The notes under the pieces: model-generated
What the model was told of the DNA's origin: nothing
What the model saw: only the letters and a program-made list of their open reading frames with translations
Databases searched by the model: none
Part shown: one piece after another, positions 49,024 to 57,534 of the stretch
Layout: each line of letters starts with the position of its first letter
Numbering within the stretch: position 1 is the stretch's first letter
Made by a program: the position numbers and the translations under genes
Origin: Sphingomonas jeddahensis
GTDB taxonomy: Bacteria; Pseudomonadota; Alphaproteobacteria; Sphingomonadales; Sphingomonadaceae
DNA: 64,000 nt
NCBI RefSeq assembly: GCF_001981525.1
Contig: NZ_MPSB01000010.1
Coordinates: 1-64,000 of the forward strand
Direction: 5' to 3'

Positions 49024-49872
49024 TTATCCCGCGGTGGCGCTGGCCGGCACCGGAGTCACCGCTGCGACCTGCGCATCGATAATCGCGAAAATCTGCCCTG
49101 CCGCCATCTCGTCGCGCGTCCGTTCGGGTTCCAACGTCGCCATGTGGTCCAGCGCGACCAGTTCGCGCGGAACATACCAGTGGAGGCGGTCGGAGTGATA
49201 CGCCTCCCACACCGTTTCCGCTACCTCCCGAGGCGGAATCGCTCGGAACACACCTGCTTTCGGCGCCGCCGCCGCCGCGCCTTCGGGAAGGATTGGCGTG
49301 TCGATCAGCGCCGGGAGAACGTCGGCAACCCGGATGCCGAACGGCTTCAATTCGATAGCCAGCGCCTCGGTCAGCCCCTTCACGGCATGCTTGGTCGCCG
49401 AATAAACGGCGATCATCGGCATGCCATAAGTGGCTGAGGACGAGGAGGTGGTGAAGCACATCGACCCCGGCGTGGCCTTGAGCAGCGGGATGGCGAGGTG
49501 AATGCCGGTAAGCACGCCGATGAAATTGACGTTCACCACCGCCAGCACATCGGCCCACGGCTGATCCGCGAACGGCCCGCCCCTGCCGATACCGGCATTG
49601 TTGTACAGCACGTCCAGCGTGCCGCCGGTCGCCGCGGCGAACGTATCGAGCGCCGCCCGGTATGCCTCACGATCGGTGACGTCGAGCCGCTGTACCAGGC
49701 AATTCTCTGCCCCGAGCTCGGCAGCCAGCCGCGCCAGCCCCGCTTCGTTGACGTCCACCCCGCCAACGAACCAGCCCTGGCCCGCGAAGAGCCGAGCCGT
49801 CTCCAGCCCCATGCCGGACGCTGCGCCGGTGATGAAGATCGACTTGCGGCCGTTCGCCTGCGCGCCGCTCAT
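49024..49872 (-). CDS. SDR-family NAD(P)-dependent oxidoreductase
   Basis: A 282-residue short-chain dehydrogenase: cofactor motif TGAASGMG, the NNAGIGRGG motif and the catalytic YxxxK in VYSATKHAV, with Ser upstream in SSSSATYG. The substrate is unknown. The start at 49872 overlaps the stop of the LLM monooxygenase gene by four bases (ATGA), so the two are coupled; the longer frame is antisense noise. With the LLM protein it would oxidise an alcohol formed by a monooxygenase, by inference. Confidence 0.92.
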   Translation of the reverse strand: MSGAQANGRKSIFITGAASGMGLETARLFAGQGWFVGGVDVNEAGLARLAAELGAENCLVQRLDVTDREAYRAALDTFAAATGGTLDVLYNNAGIGRGGPFADQPWADVLAVVNVNFIGVLTGIHLAIPLLKATPGSMCFTTSSSSATYGMPMIAVYSATKHAVKGLTEALAIELKPFGIRVADVLPALIDTPILPEGAAAAAPKAGVFRAIPPREVAETVWEAYHSDRLHWYVPRELVALDHMATLEPERTRDEMAAGQIFAIIDAQVAAVTPVPASATAG

Positions 49873-51086
49873 TCTGCCGCCTCCGCCTTCTTGTCGAGGC
49901 CCATGGCGGCGAGGATTTCGGGCCGGATATTCTCCGTGCCCTTTTTCTCGATATGATCGGCCAGTCGTGCGCCGACCGCCGCCTGTGCCTCGCCGATGAA
50001 GCGCGGCCGGTTGGCGGCCGCCCACTCGATCGACGCCCGACGATTGATGTTCATGCCGTTCACCTCCGGCATGACGTAGCGCGCGATCAACTCGTAGGAT
50101 TTCTTCTTGTTGTCCCATTCGGCCCAATTGGTGTCGAGCAGCAGGAAAGCCCCGAACCCGCCCGATTGCTCGCGCAGCCGCTCGATCTGCTTCACTGCAT
50201 CTTCGGGCGTGCCGACCACCGCCATCCCCGAGTCAACGATCGCATCCACCGGATCGGAGCCGTCGGTGGGTGCCAGCGGCAGCGCCGCGACCTCCCGGAA
50301 ATAATACAGCCATTTGTCGAGCCCGGCACGCACCTGTGCGCGCGCCTCCTCCCTGGTCGCTGCGATGTGCATCGGGCCGACCAGCCGCCATTGATCCCGA
50401 TCAACGCTGGTGCCGCTGTCGCGCGCTTGGCTCTCGGCGATCGCCCAGTTTGAAGTCAGCGCGTTGAACCCGCCAGTCTGCGTGGCGCCGATCGACAGCA
50501 ATCCAAGGCCATGCCGCCCCGCCGCGGTCGCGCCGGACGGCGACACCTGGCTCGCGACACTGATTTCCACCGAAGGGCGGCTGTACGGCAGCATCTGCAA
50601 CCGTGCCTCGTTGAGCTCGAACCAGTCAGTCTTCTTGGTCACTTGCTCGCCGCGCAGCAGCGGCACCAGCACGTCAAGCGCCTCGTCCATCCGGTCGCGC
50701 TGCCTGGAAACAGGAATGCCCATCATGAATGCATCGGAGGGCAAGGCACCCGGCCCGACGCCGAACATCACCCGCCCACGGGTGATGTGATCGAGCTGAT
50801 TGATGCGATCGGCCAGCATCAGCGGATGGTGATAGGGCAGCGACGACACGCCCGTGCCCAGCCGAATGTTGCGCGTCCGCTCGGCGACGGTGGCGATGAA
50901 CAGCTCGGGGCTGGCGATCAACTCATAACCGGCGGAATGATGCTCACCGAGCCATGCCTCGTCATAGCCTAGCTTGTCCATGTGCACGACCAGGTCGAGA
51001 TCCCGCTCCAGTGCCAGCGTGGGGTTTTCATCAAGCGGGTGAAAAGGCGCAATGAACGCCCCGAAGCGGATTTTCTCGCCGGCCAT
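49869..51086 (-). CDS. LLM-class flavin monooxygenase, limonene 1,2-monooxygenase-like
   Basis: A 405-residue luciferase-like F420/FMN-dependent enzyme. Landmarks are FGAFIAPFHPLDENPTLALE, GYDEAWLGEHHSAGYELIAS and LGTGVSSLPYHHPLMLADRI, which resemble the LimB type of limonene monooxygenases. LLM enzymes of this kind epoxidise or Baeyer-Villiger oxidise terpenoids with FMNH2. A partner flavin reductase is not adjacent. The gene is divergent from a TetR regulator (156-base gap) and followed by the overlapping SDR gene. The true substrate is unverified. Confidence 0.9.
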   Translation of the reverse strand: MAGEKIRFGAFIAPFHPLDENPTLALERDLDLVVHMDKLGYDEAWLGEHHSAGYELIASPELFIATVAERTRNIRLGTGVSSLPYHHPLMLADRINQLDHITRGRVMFGVGPGALPSDAFMMGIPVSRQRDRMDEALDVLVPLLRGEQVTKKTDWFELNEARLQMLPYSRPSVEISVASQVSPSGATAAGRHGLGLLSIGATQTGGFNALTSNWAIAESQARDSGTSVDRDQWRLVGPMHIAATREEARAQVRAGLDKWLYYFREVAALPLAPTDGSDPVDAIVDSGMAVVGTPEDAVKQIERLREQSGGFGAFLLLDTNWAEWDNKKKSYELIARYVMPEVNGMNINRRASIEWAAANRPRFIGEAQAAVGARLADHIEKKGTENIRPEILAAMGLDKKAEAAE

Positions 51087-51242
51087 GTCTCTCTCCTCTC
51101 GATCCTGTTTTGCCGCGATGCTAAGCCCGACAGGCGACAGTGACCAGATGCATTCTGCAACGCGTTATGGTTATTTCTGCTGCCTTGGCGTTGCGGCACG
51201 CAGCGCGGCCGCCTAGGAACCGGACATGCAGAGTAACATGGT

Positions 51243-51911
51243 ATGAGCCGGCGCGAGGAGGCGAAGGCCGAACGACGCCGCCGGATCATCGCCGCAGCGC
51301 GTGATCTGATCAAGGAAACTGGCGATACCGGCCTATCCATGCGCGCCATCGCCGCGCGGGCCGGCGTTTCGCTGACCACCCCGTATAATCTGTTCGGCTC
51401 CAAGCGGGCGATCGTTATCGCCCTGCTGGAAGACGTGCGCGAGTTCCACGAACGCTTCTCGCAGTTGCACCGCGTGGGCGCGGTGGACCGCATCTTTCAG
51501 GCGGTGTCGATCACCTTGGCCTATCTCGCCGACGATCCCGATTTTTACCGCACCTTATGGACGGAGGCACTGCGGTTCGACAGCAAGGAACTGCGCGGCG
51601 AATTACAGTCTCCGCAGCGCTACGGCTTCTGGTGGGCGTTGCTCAACGAGGCGCGCAGCGAAGGCGCGCTGCTGCCAGACATCGACCTCGACCCGCTGCT
51701 CCGCGCGCTTGATGCGGTTTATGTCTCGGCGATGCTGGGCTGGGTGCTCGGGGCAATGGAGGTGCAGGAGATCGAGCCGCATGTCGGCTATGGCTATGCG
51801 CTCACCCTACGCGGTGCCGCGAGCCCCGGCTTCGCCGAAAAGCTGGAGCGGCGGGTGCTCGGGTATCAGAAGGACTTGCAGCGCCTGCGCGCCAAGGCCG
51901 CGGCGGCCTGA
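51243..51911 (+). CDS. TetR/AcrR-family transcription regulator
   Basis: A 222-residue regulator. The N-terminal HTH (RRRRIIAAARDLIKETGDTG, MRAIAARAGVSLTTPYNLFG) is of the TetR type, and the C-terminal ligand domain is helical. It is divergent from the LLM-SDR pair and most likely represses it, releasing on binding a pathway compound. The ATG at 51243 follows a short frame; no strong ribosome site is seen. A small AACGCGTT palindrome lies in the gap at 51159-51166, but I cannot assign it. Confidence 0.92.
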   Translation: MSRREEAKAERRRRIIAAARDLIKETGDTGLSMRAIAARAGVSLTTPYNLFGSKRAIVIALLEDVREFHERFSQLHRVGAVDRIFQAVSITLAYLADDPDFYRTLWTEALRFDSKELRGELQSPQRYGFWWALLNEARSEGALLPDIDLDPLLRALDAVYVSAMLGWVLGAMEVQEIEPHVGYGYALTLRGAASPGFAEKLERRVLGYQKDLQRLRAKAAAA

Positions 51912-52009
51912 CGGCAAGCGTCACCCAGCGAAAGCCGGGATTGCGAGCCGCAGGGCGACGCTTCAAGCGCGAGAGGCACCGGCTTTTGCTCGGGTGATGC
52001 AAGGGCCGG

Positions 52010-53332
52010 TTACCCCTGAACCGCCGCCAACGCCTGCTCGAAGTCCGCGATCAGATCGTCGGCATCCTCCACTCCGATCGAGATGCGCACCAGATTATCG
52101 GTGATCGCCAATGCTTGTTTGCGGGCATCGGGCACTGACAGATGCGTCATCCCGGCGGGATGGCTCGCCAGCGTTTCCGTCCCACCCAGGCTCACCGCGA
52201 GCTTGGCGATCTTCAGCGCATCGAGGAACGCGAACGCCTCCGCCTCGCCACCTTTCAAATACAGCGAGAAAGTCGATCCGGCGCCGGTGCAATGCCGGCG
52301 ATAAATGTCTGCCTGCCGCTGATTTTCGCCGCGCTCCAGAAAGCCGAGATACCCGACCTTCTCCACCTTGGGATGTGCCGCCAGGAACTCGCATACCTTG
52401 GCGGCATTCTCGCCCGCCCGACTCATGCGCAGTTCCAGCGTTTCCAGCGAGCGCAGCAGCATCCACGCGGTGTTCGGGTCGCAAATCGTGCCGATCGTGT
52501 TGCGCATCGACCGAATGGTGTTGATATGCTCCTTCGATCCCAGCACGCCGCCGGCCACCAGATCGGAATGCCCGCCGGCATATTTGGTCAGCGAATAAAC
52601 GACGATGTCCGCGCCTTGACGCAGCGGCTTGGCCCACAGCGGCCCCAGGAACGTGTTGTCGATCGCGATCGGTGGCTTGTTGTCGCCGGTAAAGATCGCA
52701 TCGCGGCTCGCCGCAACTGCCTCCACATCGACCAGCGCGTTGGTGGGGTTTGCGGGACTCTCCAGATAGATCAGCGCGACATTGCCCGACGCCGCCTTGC
52801 CCAGCACCGCATCGATCTCCTCACGCGTCGCGCCGGCCGGAAAGTCGAGCCAATGCACCCCGAACCGCCCGAGGATCCGCGCGATCAGCGTCTCGGTGGC
52901 GGCATAGAGCGGCCCGGAATGGACGATCGTGTCGCCCGGCTTCACCATCGACAGGAACAGGGTGGCAATCGCCGACATGCCGCTTGAGAAAGCAAGCGCG
53001 TCCTCGGCATCCTCCCACACCGACAGGCGGTCCTCCAGGATTTCCTGATTAGGCCCGTTGAAGCGCGAATAGACGAGCCCCTCCGCCCCGCCGGGCCGCT
53101 TGCCGGTGACCCCCTCGAAATGACGCTTGCCCGCCGCGGCGTTGGGGAACACGAAAGTGGAGGTGAGAAAGATCGGTGGCTTCAGCGATCCTTCGGACAG
53201 CGCAGGATCGAAGCCGTGCCCCATCATCAGCGTCGACGGCTTCAGCTTGCGCCCGCCGATCTCGTCCACCGCCGGCTTTGGCGAAACGCGCGGCGCCACG
53301 CCGGTGAGGTCGGCTTCCGTTTCTTTGGTCAT
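52010..53332 (-). CDS. cystathionine gamma-synthase family PLP enzyme
   Basis: A 440-residue PLP enzyme of the Cys/Met metabolism family. The PLP lysine is in YSLTKYAGGHSD, and SSGMSAIATLFLSM and SRFNGPNQEILEDRL are typical. The N terminus is extended (GGRKLKPSTLMMGHGFDPAL). The sub-family could act as a gamma-synthase or a methionine gamma-lyase-like enzyme; sequence alone does not decide. GGAG lies before the 53332 ATG. It stands alone, convergent with the TetR gene. Confidence 0.92.
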   Translation of the reverse strand: MTKETEADLTGVAPRVSPKPAVDEIGGRKLKPSTLMMGHGFDPALSEGSLKPPIFLTSTFVFPNAAAGKRHFEGVTGKRPGGAEGLVYSRFNGPNQEILEDRLSVWEDAEDALAFSSGMSAIATLFLSMVKPGDTIVHSGPLYAATETLIARILGRFGVHWLDFPAGATREEIDAVLGKAASGNVALIYLESPANPTNALVDVEAVAASRDAIFTGDNKPPIAIDNTFLGPLWAKPLRQGADIVVYSLTKYAGGHSDLVAGGVLGSKEHINTIRSMRNTIGTICDPNTAWMLLRSLETLELRMSRAGENAAKVCEFLAAHPKVEKVGYLGFLERGENQRQADIYRRHCTGAGSTFSLYLKGGEAEAFAFLDALKIAKLAVSLGGTETLASHPAGMTHLSVPDARKQALAITDNLVRISIGVEDADDLIADFEQALAAVQG

Positions 53333-53414
53333 GCTGCTGCTCCGCTCGGAAGGATCATCAGATACCGCCAACGCACCGCCAGGTCACGCGGTGCCCTGCA
53401 CGGCTCCAACGGCA

Positions 53415-53545
53415 TTCCTCCCCCGCCAGGCGGAGGTGGCAACGCGACAGCGCTGACGGAGGGGGAGGATGCGGCACAATCGAGAGGACATAGCCGTCCT
53501 CCTCCTCCGTCACCTGCGTGACACCTCCCCCTGGCGGGGAAGGAT
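53415..53545. repeat. extragenic palindrome upstream of the CGS-family gene
   Basis: CCTCCCCCGCCAGGCGGAGG at the left and CACCTCCCCCTGGCGGGGAA at the right, with a GAGGACATAGCCGTCCTC hairpin between them. It fills most of the gap between two minus-strand genes. Confidence 0.65.
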
Positions 53546-53551
53546 TGAAGG

Positions 53552-53971
53552 TCACCCCGCCGTGTACGGCGTAAACGGCCCGATCGCGCAGGTCCCGGTC
53601 TGAAAGCGCGCCACTCGGTCCACCGTGGTGGCGATATCGCCCCGGCACAGCCGGGGCCCGAACTGCCGCGTCACCAACGCATCACCGCGCGCGACATTCT
53701 CGCACCCGCCCGCCGTCTCGCTGACGTAGATCCGCTTGCGGCTCTCGCGATAGATCAGCTTATTGCCGATCGCGCGCAGCGAGACGTTGCGGAAGCGCGT
53801 GTCGATGCAATCGACCTGCGGCTGCGGCGTCAGCCGCGACAGCTCCTTTTCCAGCTGGATCCGCTGCCGCTCGTAGGGGCCGGGCCGGCGATCATCGGCC
53901 GCGCTCGCTGCGGATACGGCCGCCGCGCCGGCCATTGCCGCGAGTGCAAAGGAAATCAGGGCCTTGGCCAT
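53552..53971 (-). CDS. small exported protein, DUF6491-like (paralogue)
   Basis: A 139-residue protein with a signal peptide (MAKALISFALAAMAGAAAVS, cleaved near ASAADD). The mature part has CIDTRFRNVSLRAIGNKLIY, RIYVSETAGGC, LVTRQFGPRLCRGD and a GPFTPYT end, the same stations as the protein at 22286-22693, but with four cysteines that could form two disulfides. It is probably periplasmic; function unknown. The ATG at 53971 is preferred because AGGAG is eight bases upstream; the ATG at 53977 is too close to it. Confidence 0.8.
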   Translation of the reverse strand: MAKALISFALAAMAGAAAVSAASAADDRRPGPYERQRIQLEKELSRLTPQPQVDCIDTRFRNVSLRAIGNKLIYRESRKRIYVSETAGGCENVARGDALVTRQFGPRLCRGDIATTVDRVARFQTGTCAIGPFTPYTAG

Positions 53972-54008
53972 CGTCATCTCTCCTGTCCGCCGCCCCAACC
54001 ACAACCGC

Positions 54009-54749
54009 TCAGCCGCGGAAATTATCCTTCGCCGCGCGCCGCTCGCCCAGTTGCTCGGCACTGACGGCGCGCAGGAAGGGATTGGTCGCCAGCTCCTCGC
54101 CGATCGTGGTCGGGATCGTCGCCTCGCCCGCCGCGCGCATCGAGTCGACTCGCGCCATGCGCTCCTTGATCGCCTGATTGTCGGGCTCGGCGACCAGCGC
54201 GTAGCGGCCGTTCGACTGAGTATATTCGTGCCCGCAGTAAACGCGCGTCTCGGGCGGCAGCTGCGCATAACGCTGCATGTTGCCAAACATGTCGGCGGGC
54301 GTGCCCTCGAACAGCCGGCCGCAGCCCATCGCAAACAGCGTATCGCCGGTGAAGATCGCCACATCCTCGGCGAAATGGAACGCGATATGCCCCTGCGTAT
54401 GCCCCGGCACCGTCATCACCGCCGCCGGATGCGCGCCGAGCGACACGCTGTCGCCCTCGCCCAGGCCCTGATCGAGATGCCCGATCTTGCCGCGCTCTGC
54501 CTCCGGCCCGATCACCCGTGCGCCGGTCGCCGCGACGATCGCGGCATTGCCGCCGACATGATCGGGGTGCCAGTGGGTGTTCCAAACCTGCGTGATCCGC
54601 CACCCGCGCGCCTCGGCGGCATCCAGCACCGGCTGCGCCTCACCGGGATCAATCACCATCGTCTCGCCGCTGTCGGGATCATGGACCAGCCAGCTGTAAT
54701 TGTCGCTAAGCACGGGCACGCGCAGGATCTCAAGTGGCGATGGCATCAT
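54009..54749 (-). CDS. gloB: hydroxyacylglutathione hydrolase (glyoxalase II)
   Basis: A 246-residue metallo-beta-lactamase-fold enzyme. The metal motif is THWHPDHVGG, and PGHTQGHIAFH, GDTLFAMGCGRLFEG and YCGHEYTQSN are the glyoxalase II signatures. It hydrolyses S-lactoylglutathione to lactate and glutathione. The start overlaps the end of the VOC gene upstream, which with gloA puts both glyoxalase steps in one run. The start could also be 54746. Confidence 0.96.
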   Translation of the reverse strand: MMPSPLEILRVPVLSDNYSWLVHDPDSGETMVIDPGEAQPVLDAAEARGWRITQVWNTHWHPDHVGGNAAIVAATGARVIGPEAERGKIGHLDQGLGEGDSVSLGAHPAAVMTVPGHTQGHIAFHFAEDVAIFTGDTLFAMGCGRLFEGTPADMFGNMQRYAQLPPETRVYCGHEYTQSNGRYALVAEPDNQAIKERMARVDSMRAAGEATIPTTIGEELATNPFLRAVSAEQLGERRAAKDNFRG

Positions 54750-55146
54750 AGCCCCTTTCGTTGAATTCGATCAGACAGAAGCCGTGGCCGAACGGATCGG
54801 CAAAGGTCGCGATCCGCCCATAAGGCGCCGCGCGAATGCCGGTCTCGTCCATCGCGCCCGCCACAATGGCGGTGTGACAGGAGGCGTCCAGATCATCCAC
54901 GGCGATGTCGAGGTGCACGGGCGTCCGTTGCCGGCGATAGTCGCGCCGGCTCGGCGAGCTAGCGCTTGCGACGCTGCCGTCGGCCGTCTCCAGCAGGTAC
55001 AGTGGCGCCTCCAACCCAAGCAGTTCGACATATCGTGCGCCCAGCCGCCGCCCGACACGAAGGCCGAAGGGGCGGCAGTAGAAAGCCTCCGCCCGCGCGA
55101 GATCGGGAACGTCGAGGTTCACGATCAATCGCGCGGGCGCCGGCAT
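54730..55146 (-). CDS. VOC-family (glyoxalase/bleomycin-resistance fold) protein
   Basis: A 138-residue vicinal-oxygen-chelate protein: LIVNLDVPDLARAEAFYCRP at the start, VHLDIAVDDLDA in the middle and FADPFGHGFCLIEF at the end. The metal-binding positions look only partly kept, so it may be a resistance or binding protein rather than an enzyme. The ATG at 55146 overlaps the gloA stop by one base (TGATG), and the 3' end overlaps gloB, so it is in the same transcript. Confidence 0.9.
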   Translation of the reverse strand: MPAPARLIVNLDVPDLARAEAFYCRPFGLRVGRRLGARYVELLGLEAPLYLLETADGSVASASSPSRRDYRRQRTPVHLDIAVDDLDASCHTAIVAGAMDETGIRAAPYGRIATFADPFGHGFCLIEFNERGYDAIAT

Positions 55147-55604
55147 CACCAGGTCCCGGTGTTCGGCATCGAGGCCCAGGGCTCCTGCGGCTCCTTCGGC
55201 CCGTTCAGCTGAAGCAGCTCGATCGAGATGCCGTCGGGCGTCTTCACAAACGCCATGTAACCGTCCCTCGGGGGGCGATGAACGGTATAACCGGCGTCGA
55301 GCACCGCCTGGCACGTCGCGTAAATGTCGTCGCAATCGTAAGCGAGATGCCCGAAATTGCGCCCGCCGGTATATTCCTCCGGCGCGCTCCCGTCCTCAGC
55401 CGGCCAATTGTAGGTCAGCTCCACCTCGGCATGCGCGCGTTCGCCTTCCCCGCGCATGTCGTCGGGCGTGGCAAGGAAGATCAGCGTGAAGCGCCCCGCC
55501 TCACTGTCGTGACGGCGCACTTCCTTGAGGCCAAGCACCTCGAAGAAGGCGATCGTCTTTTCCGGGTCGGCGACCCGGATCATGGTGTGGAGATAACGCA
55601 TCAA
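55146..55604 (-). CDS. gloA: lactoylglutathione lyase (glyoxalase I)
   Basis: A 152-residue VOC enzyme that makes S-lactoylglutathione from methylglyoxal and glutathione. The four expected metal ligands are visible: His in YLHTMIRV, Glu in AEVELTYNW, His in FGHLAYDC and Glu in SIELLQL. The length is normal. Its stop overlaps the next VOC gene, giving a compact gloA-VOC-gloB run. A TPR protein gene ends ten bases upstream. Confidence 0.95.
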   Translation of the reverse strand: MMRYLHTMIRVADPEKTIAFFEVLGLKEVRRHDSEAGRFTLIFLATPDDMRGEGERAHAEVELTYNWPAEDGSAPEEYTGGRNFGHLAYDCDDIYATCQAVLDAGYTVHRPPRDGYMAFVKTPDGISIELLQLNGPKEPQEPWASMPNTGTW

Positions 55605-55613
55605 TCCTCCGAA

Positions 55614-56333
55614 TTACTGCTGCGTGGTGGTGGCCGCGAACTGGGTCAACGCACGAGCAGCCGATTGGCCCGCCGGCCGATCGGGCGCAAGCCGCGTTGC
55701 TTCGGTCCAGGCGGCCTTAGCGCCTGCCTCGTCGCCGCTCGCCGCGGCGATATTGCCAGCCTCGAGCTGCACCTGTGCGTCGTCGGGCGAGCGGCGCAGC
55801 GCCTGCGCGATATCGGCACGCGCGCGGCCCATGTCGCCCGTGCGCCGCGCCAGCGTCGCCGACAGCAGCCAGGCGAGCGGATCATCCGCCGCGTCCTTCA
55901 GCGCGAGATCGAGATCCGCCCGCGCCGCCCTCATGTCGTCCAGCGCCACCAGCGCCCGTGCGCGATCCAGCGCCGCCTCTCCACGCTCCAGCCCGGTCAG
56001 CGTTCCCGCCGCCAGCGCGGCATTCAGCGCCGCGCGCGCCTTTTCCGCATTCTGCCCCGCCAGCCACGCGTTCCCGGCCAGCGCCCAGTAGCGCGCCGCC
56101 GCGCCGTCACGCGCGAGCTCGGACACACGCGCCGCCTCCTCGAACGCCGGCGCCGCCTCCGCGAACCGATCCTGGCCCGCGAGCGCCAGTCCCATGCATG
56201 CGCGCCCGCTGGCGCTGCGATCCGCCGCTGCGCGGCGCTCGGCGGCAACGGGGTCGCTGGCGGCAAGCCCGGCGCAGCTCTCGGTCGTCGGCAGCGCAGC
56301 CACTTGCGCGGCGAGAAGAAGGATCAGGATCAC
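55614..56333 (-). CDS. exported TPR-type protein
   Basis: A 239-residue protein with a short signal peptide (MILILLLAAQVAALPTTESC) and helical repeats of TPR type (ACMGLALAGQDRFAEAAPAF, LLSATLARRTGDMGRARADI, LEAGNIAAASGDEAGAKAAW). The composition is dominated by Ala, Arg and Leu. It is likely to be a periplasmic scaffold; partner unknown. The start is a GTG at 56333 that overlaps the stop of the hydrolase gene, so it is coupled to it and to the glyoxalase genes. Confidence 0.85.
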   Translation of the reverse strand: MILILLLAAQVAALPTTESCAGLAASDPVAAERRAAADRSASGRACMGLALAGQDRFAEAAPAFEEAARVSELARDGAAARYWALAGNAWLAGQNAEKARAALNAALAAGTLTGLERGEAALDRARALVALDDMRAARADLDLALKDAADDPLAWLLSATLARRTGDMGRARADIAQALRRSPDDAQVQLEAGNIAAASGDEAGAKAAWTEATRLAPDRPAGQSAARALTQFAATTTQQ

Positions 56334-57046
56334 GGCAGCACATCCTCGACCATGCGGATCAGCAACGCGATATCGGCATCACGCGACAGGCGATGGTCGC
56401 CGCCTTTCACCAGTGTCACCTGCACGTCCTCTGAACGGATCAGCTCGGCGAGCCGCAGCGATTGCGCCCACGGCACGTCGCGGTCCTGCTGCCCGTGGAT
56501 CAGCCGCGCCGGGACATCGAGCGCGATCGGCCCATGCAGCAATCGGCTCGCCTCGCCCGCCTGCCAGAAGCGGCGGGTATAGACGGTCGGCTGCGGGCCA
56601 TATGGGTTCGGCCGCTCCAGACGCCCATGCTGGAGGATGTAGAGCTTCTCCTCCTGGCTGAACCCCCAGTCGGTAAAATCCGGCGCCGCGGCGATCCCCA
56701 CCATGCCAACGACGCGATCCGGCCGGGCCAGCGCCGCGAGCAGCATGATCCACCCGCCCATCGACGATCCCACCAGCACCACGGGCCCGGTCACGGCATG
56801 ATCGATCATGGCGAGCGCATCCTCGCGCCAGTCGGTCAGCGACTGTTCCTCGAACGCACCCTCGCTCGCCCCGCATCCGGCATAATCGAAGCGCAGGAAC
56901 GCGCGCCCGTTCGCCTTGGCCCAAGCCTCAAGCGCCAGCGCCTTGGTGCCTGTCATGTCGGAAGCATAGCCGGGCAGGAACACGATCGTCGGGCCAGCGC
57001 CCTCGGTGTGGTGATAGGCGAGGCGAGGGCGCTGGAGAGAGGTCAT
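56330..57046 (-). CDS. alpha/beta hydrolase
   Basis: A 238-residue hydrolase. The oxyanion loop is in FLPGYASDMTGTKA, the nucleophile is Ser95 in GSSMGGW, and the histidine is in KGGDHRLSRDAD. The size and these motifs fit the ABHD10-like serine hydrolases. The substrate is not known. The start at 57046 (MTSLQRPRLAY) is chosen; the longer frame enters the palindromic repeat. It heads the minus-strand run hydrolase-TPR-gloA-VOC-gloB, with overlaps or gaps of ten bases or less. Confidence 0.9.
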   Translation of the reverse strand: MTSLQRPRLAYHHTEGAGPTIVFLPGYASDMTGTKALALEAWAKANGRAFLRFDYAGCGASEGAFEEQSLTDWREDALAMIDHAVTGPVVLVGSSMGGWIMLLAALARPDRVVGMVGIAAAPDFTDWGFSQEEKLYILQHGRLERPNPYGPQPTVYTRRFWQAGEASRLLHGPIALDVPARLIHGQQDRDVPWAQSLRLAELIRSEDVQVTLVKGGDHRLSRDADIALLIRMVEDVLP

Positions 57047-57163
57047 GCCGCGCGATGTAGGCGGAGTTGCGATGCCATGCACCCCCTTCGCTTTTACGTC
57101 ATGCCGGCATCCAGCCTTCCGCGCGTCCAACAATCGTTGTCGCACGCGGCCCTACCCTCCCCT

Positions 57164-57247
57164 TCACCCCGGACTTGATCCGGGGGCCTGCTTTCTTTCG
57201 CAAGCCTGCCGAGAGGCAGCGGGACCGCGGGTCAAACCCGGAGTGAC
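57164..57247. repeat. extragenic palindrome (CCCCGGACTTGATCCGGGG family)
   Basis: CACCCCGGACTTGATCCGGG at the left and a CCCGGAGTGACGG end at the right, with inner GCAAGCCTGCCGAGAGGC. It is the same family as the elements at 1686, 12710 and 61768. Confidence 0.7.
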
Positions 57248-57266
57248 GGACCGGGGGGCTGCACCC

Positions 57267-57521
57267 TCAAATCACATACTCAACCGTCTTCACCTGCGTC
57301 TCTGCTGCCGCCTTCGCGCTACGCTTCGCAACCATCTCGGCATGGAGCGCCGCGATCGTCCGGCTCCCCGTCGTCTTGCACGCGAAGGGCAGCACGCCGT
57401 GGATCAGCGCGCCGACGCCGCCCACCACCATCCGCACGCCGAAGCGCGACGCCACCCCGAAGTGTTCGGCATAGCTCTCGCCCACCGAGGCGGGATGATC
57501 GAGAAACAGGCGGCGCAGCAT
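57267..57521 (-). CDS. DUF6356 family protein
   Basis: An 84-residue protein matching the DUF6356 plan: MLRRLFLDHPASVGESYAEH, FGVASRFGVRMVVGGVGALI with one membrane-like helix, then HGVLPFACKTTGSRTI. Function is unknown. The ATG at 57521 is chosen because the family begins with FLDHP; the frame to 57566 runs into the neighbouring ligase gene. It follows the Mpl-type ligase by 13 bases and is probably in its operon. Confidence 0.85.
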   Translation of the reverse strand: MLRRLFLDHPASVGESYAEHFGVASRFGVRMVVGGVGALIHGVLPFACKTTGSRTIAALHAEMVAKRSAKAAAETQVKTVEYVI

Positions 57522-57534
57522 CAGCAAGCTCCCA

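Noticed and set aside
51159..51166. AACGCGTT palindrome between the LLM and TetR genes as a TetR operator
   Set aside because: Eight bases are too short and no flanking symmetry was found; a longer operator could not be defined by eye.
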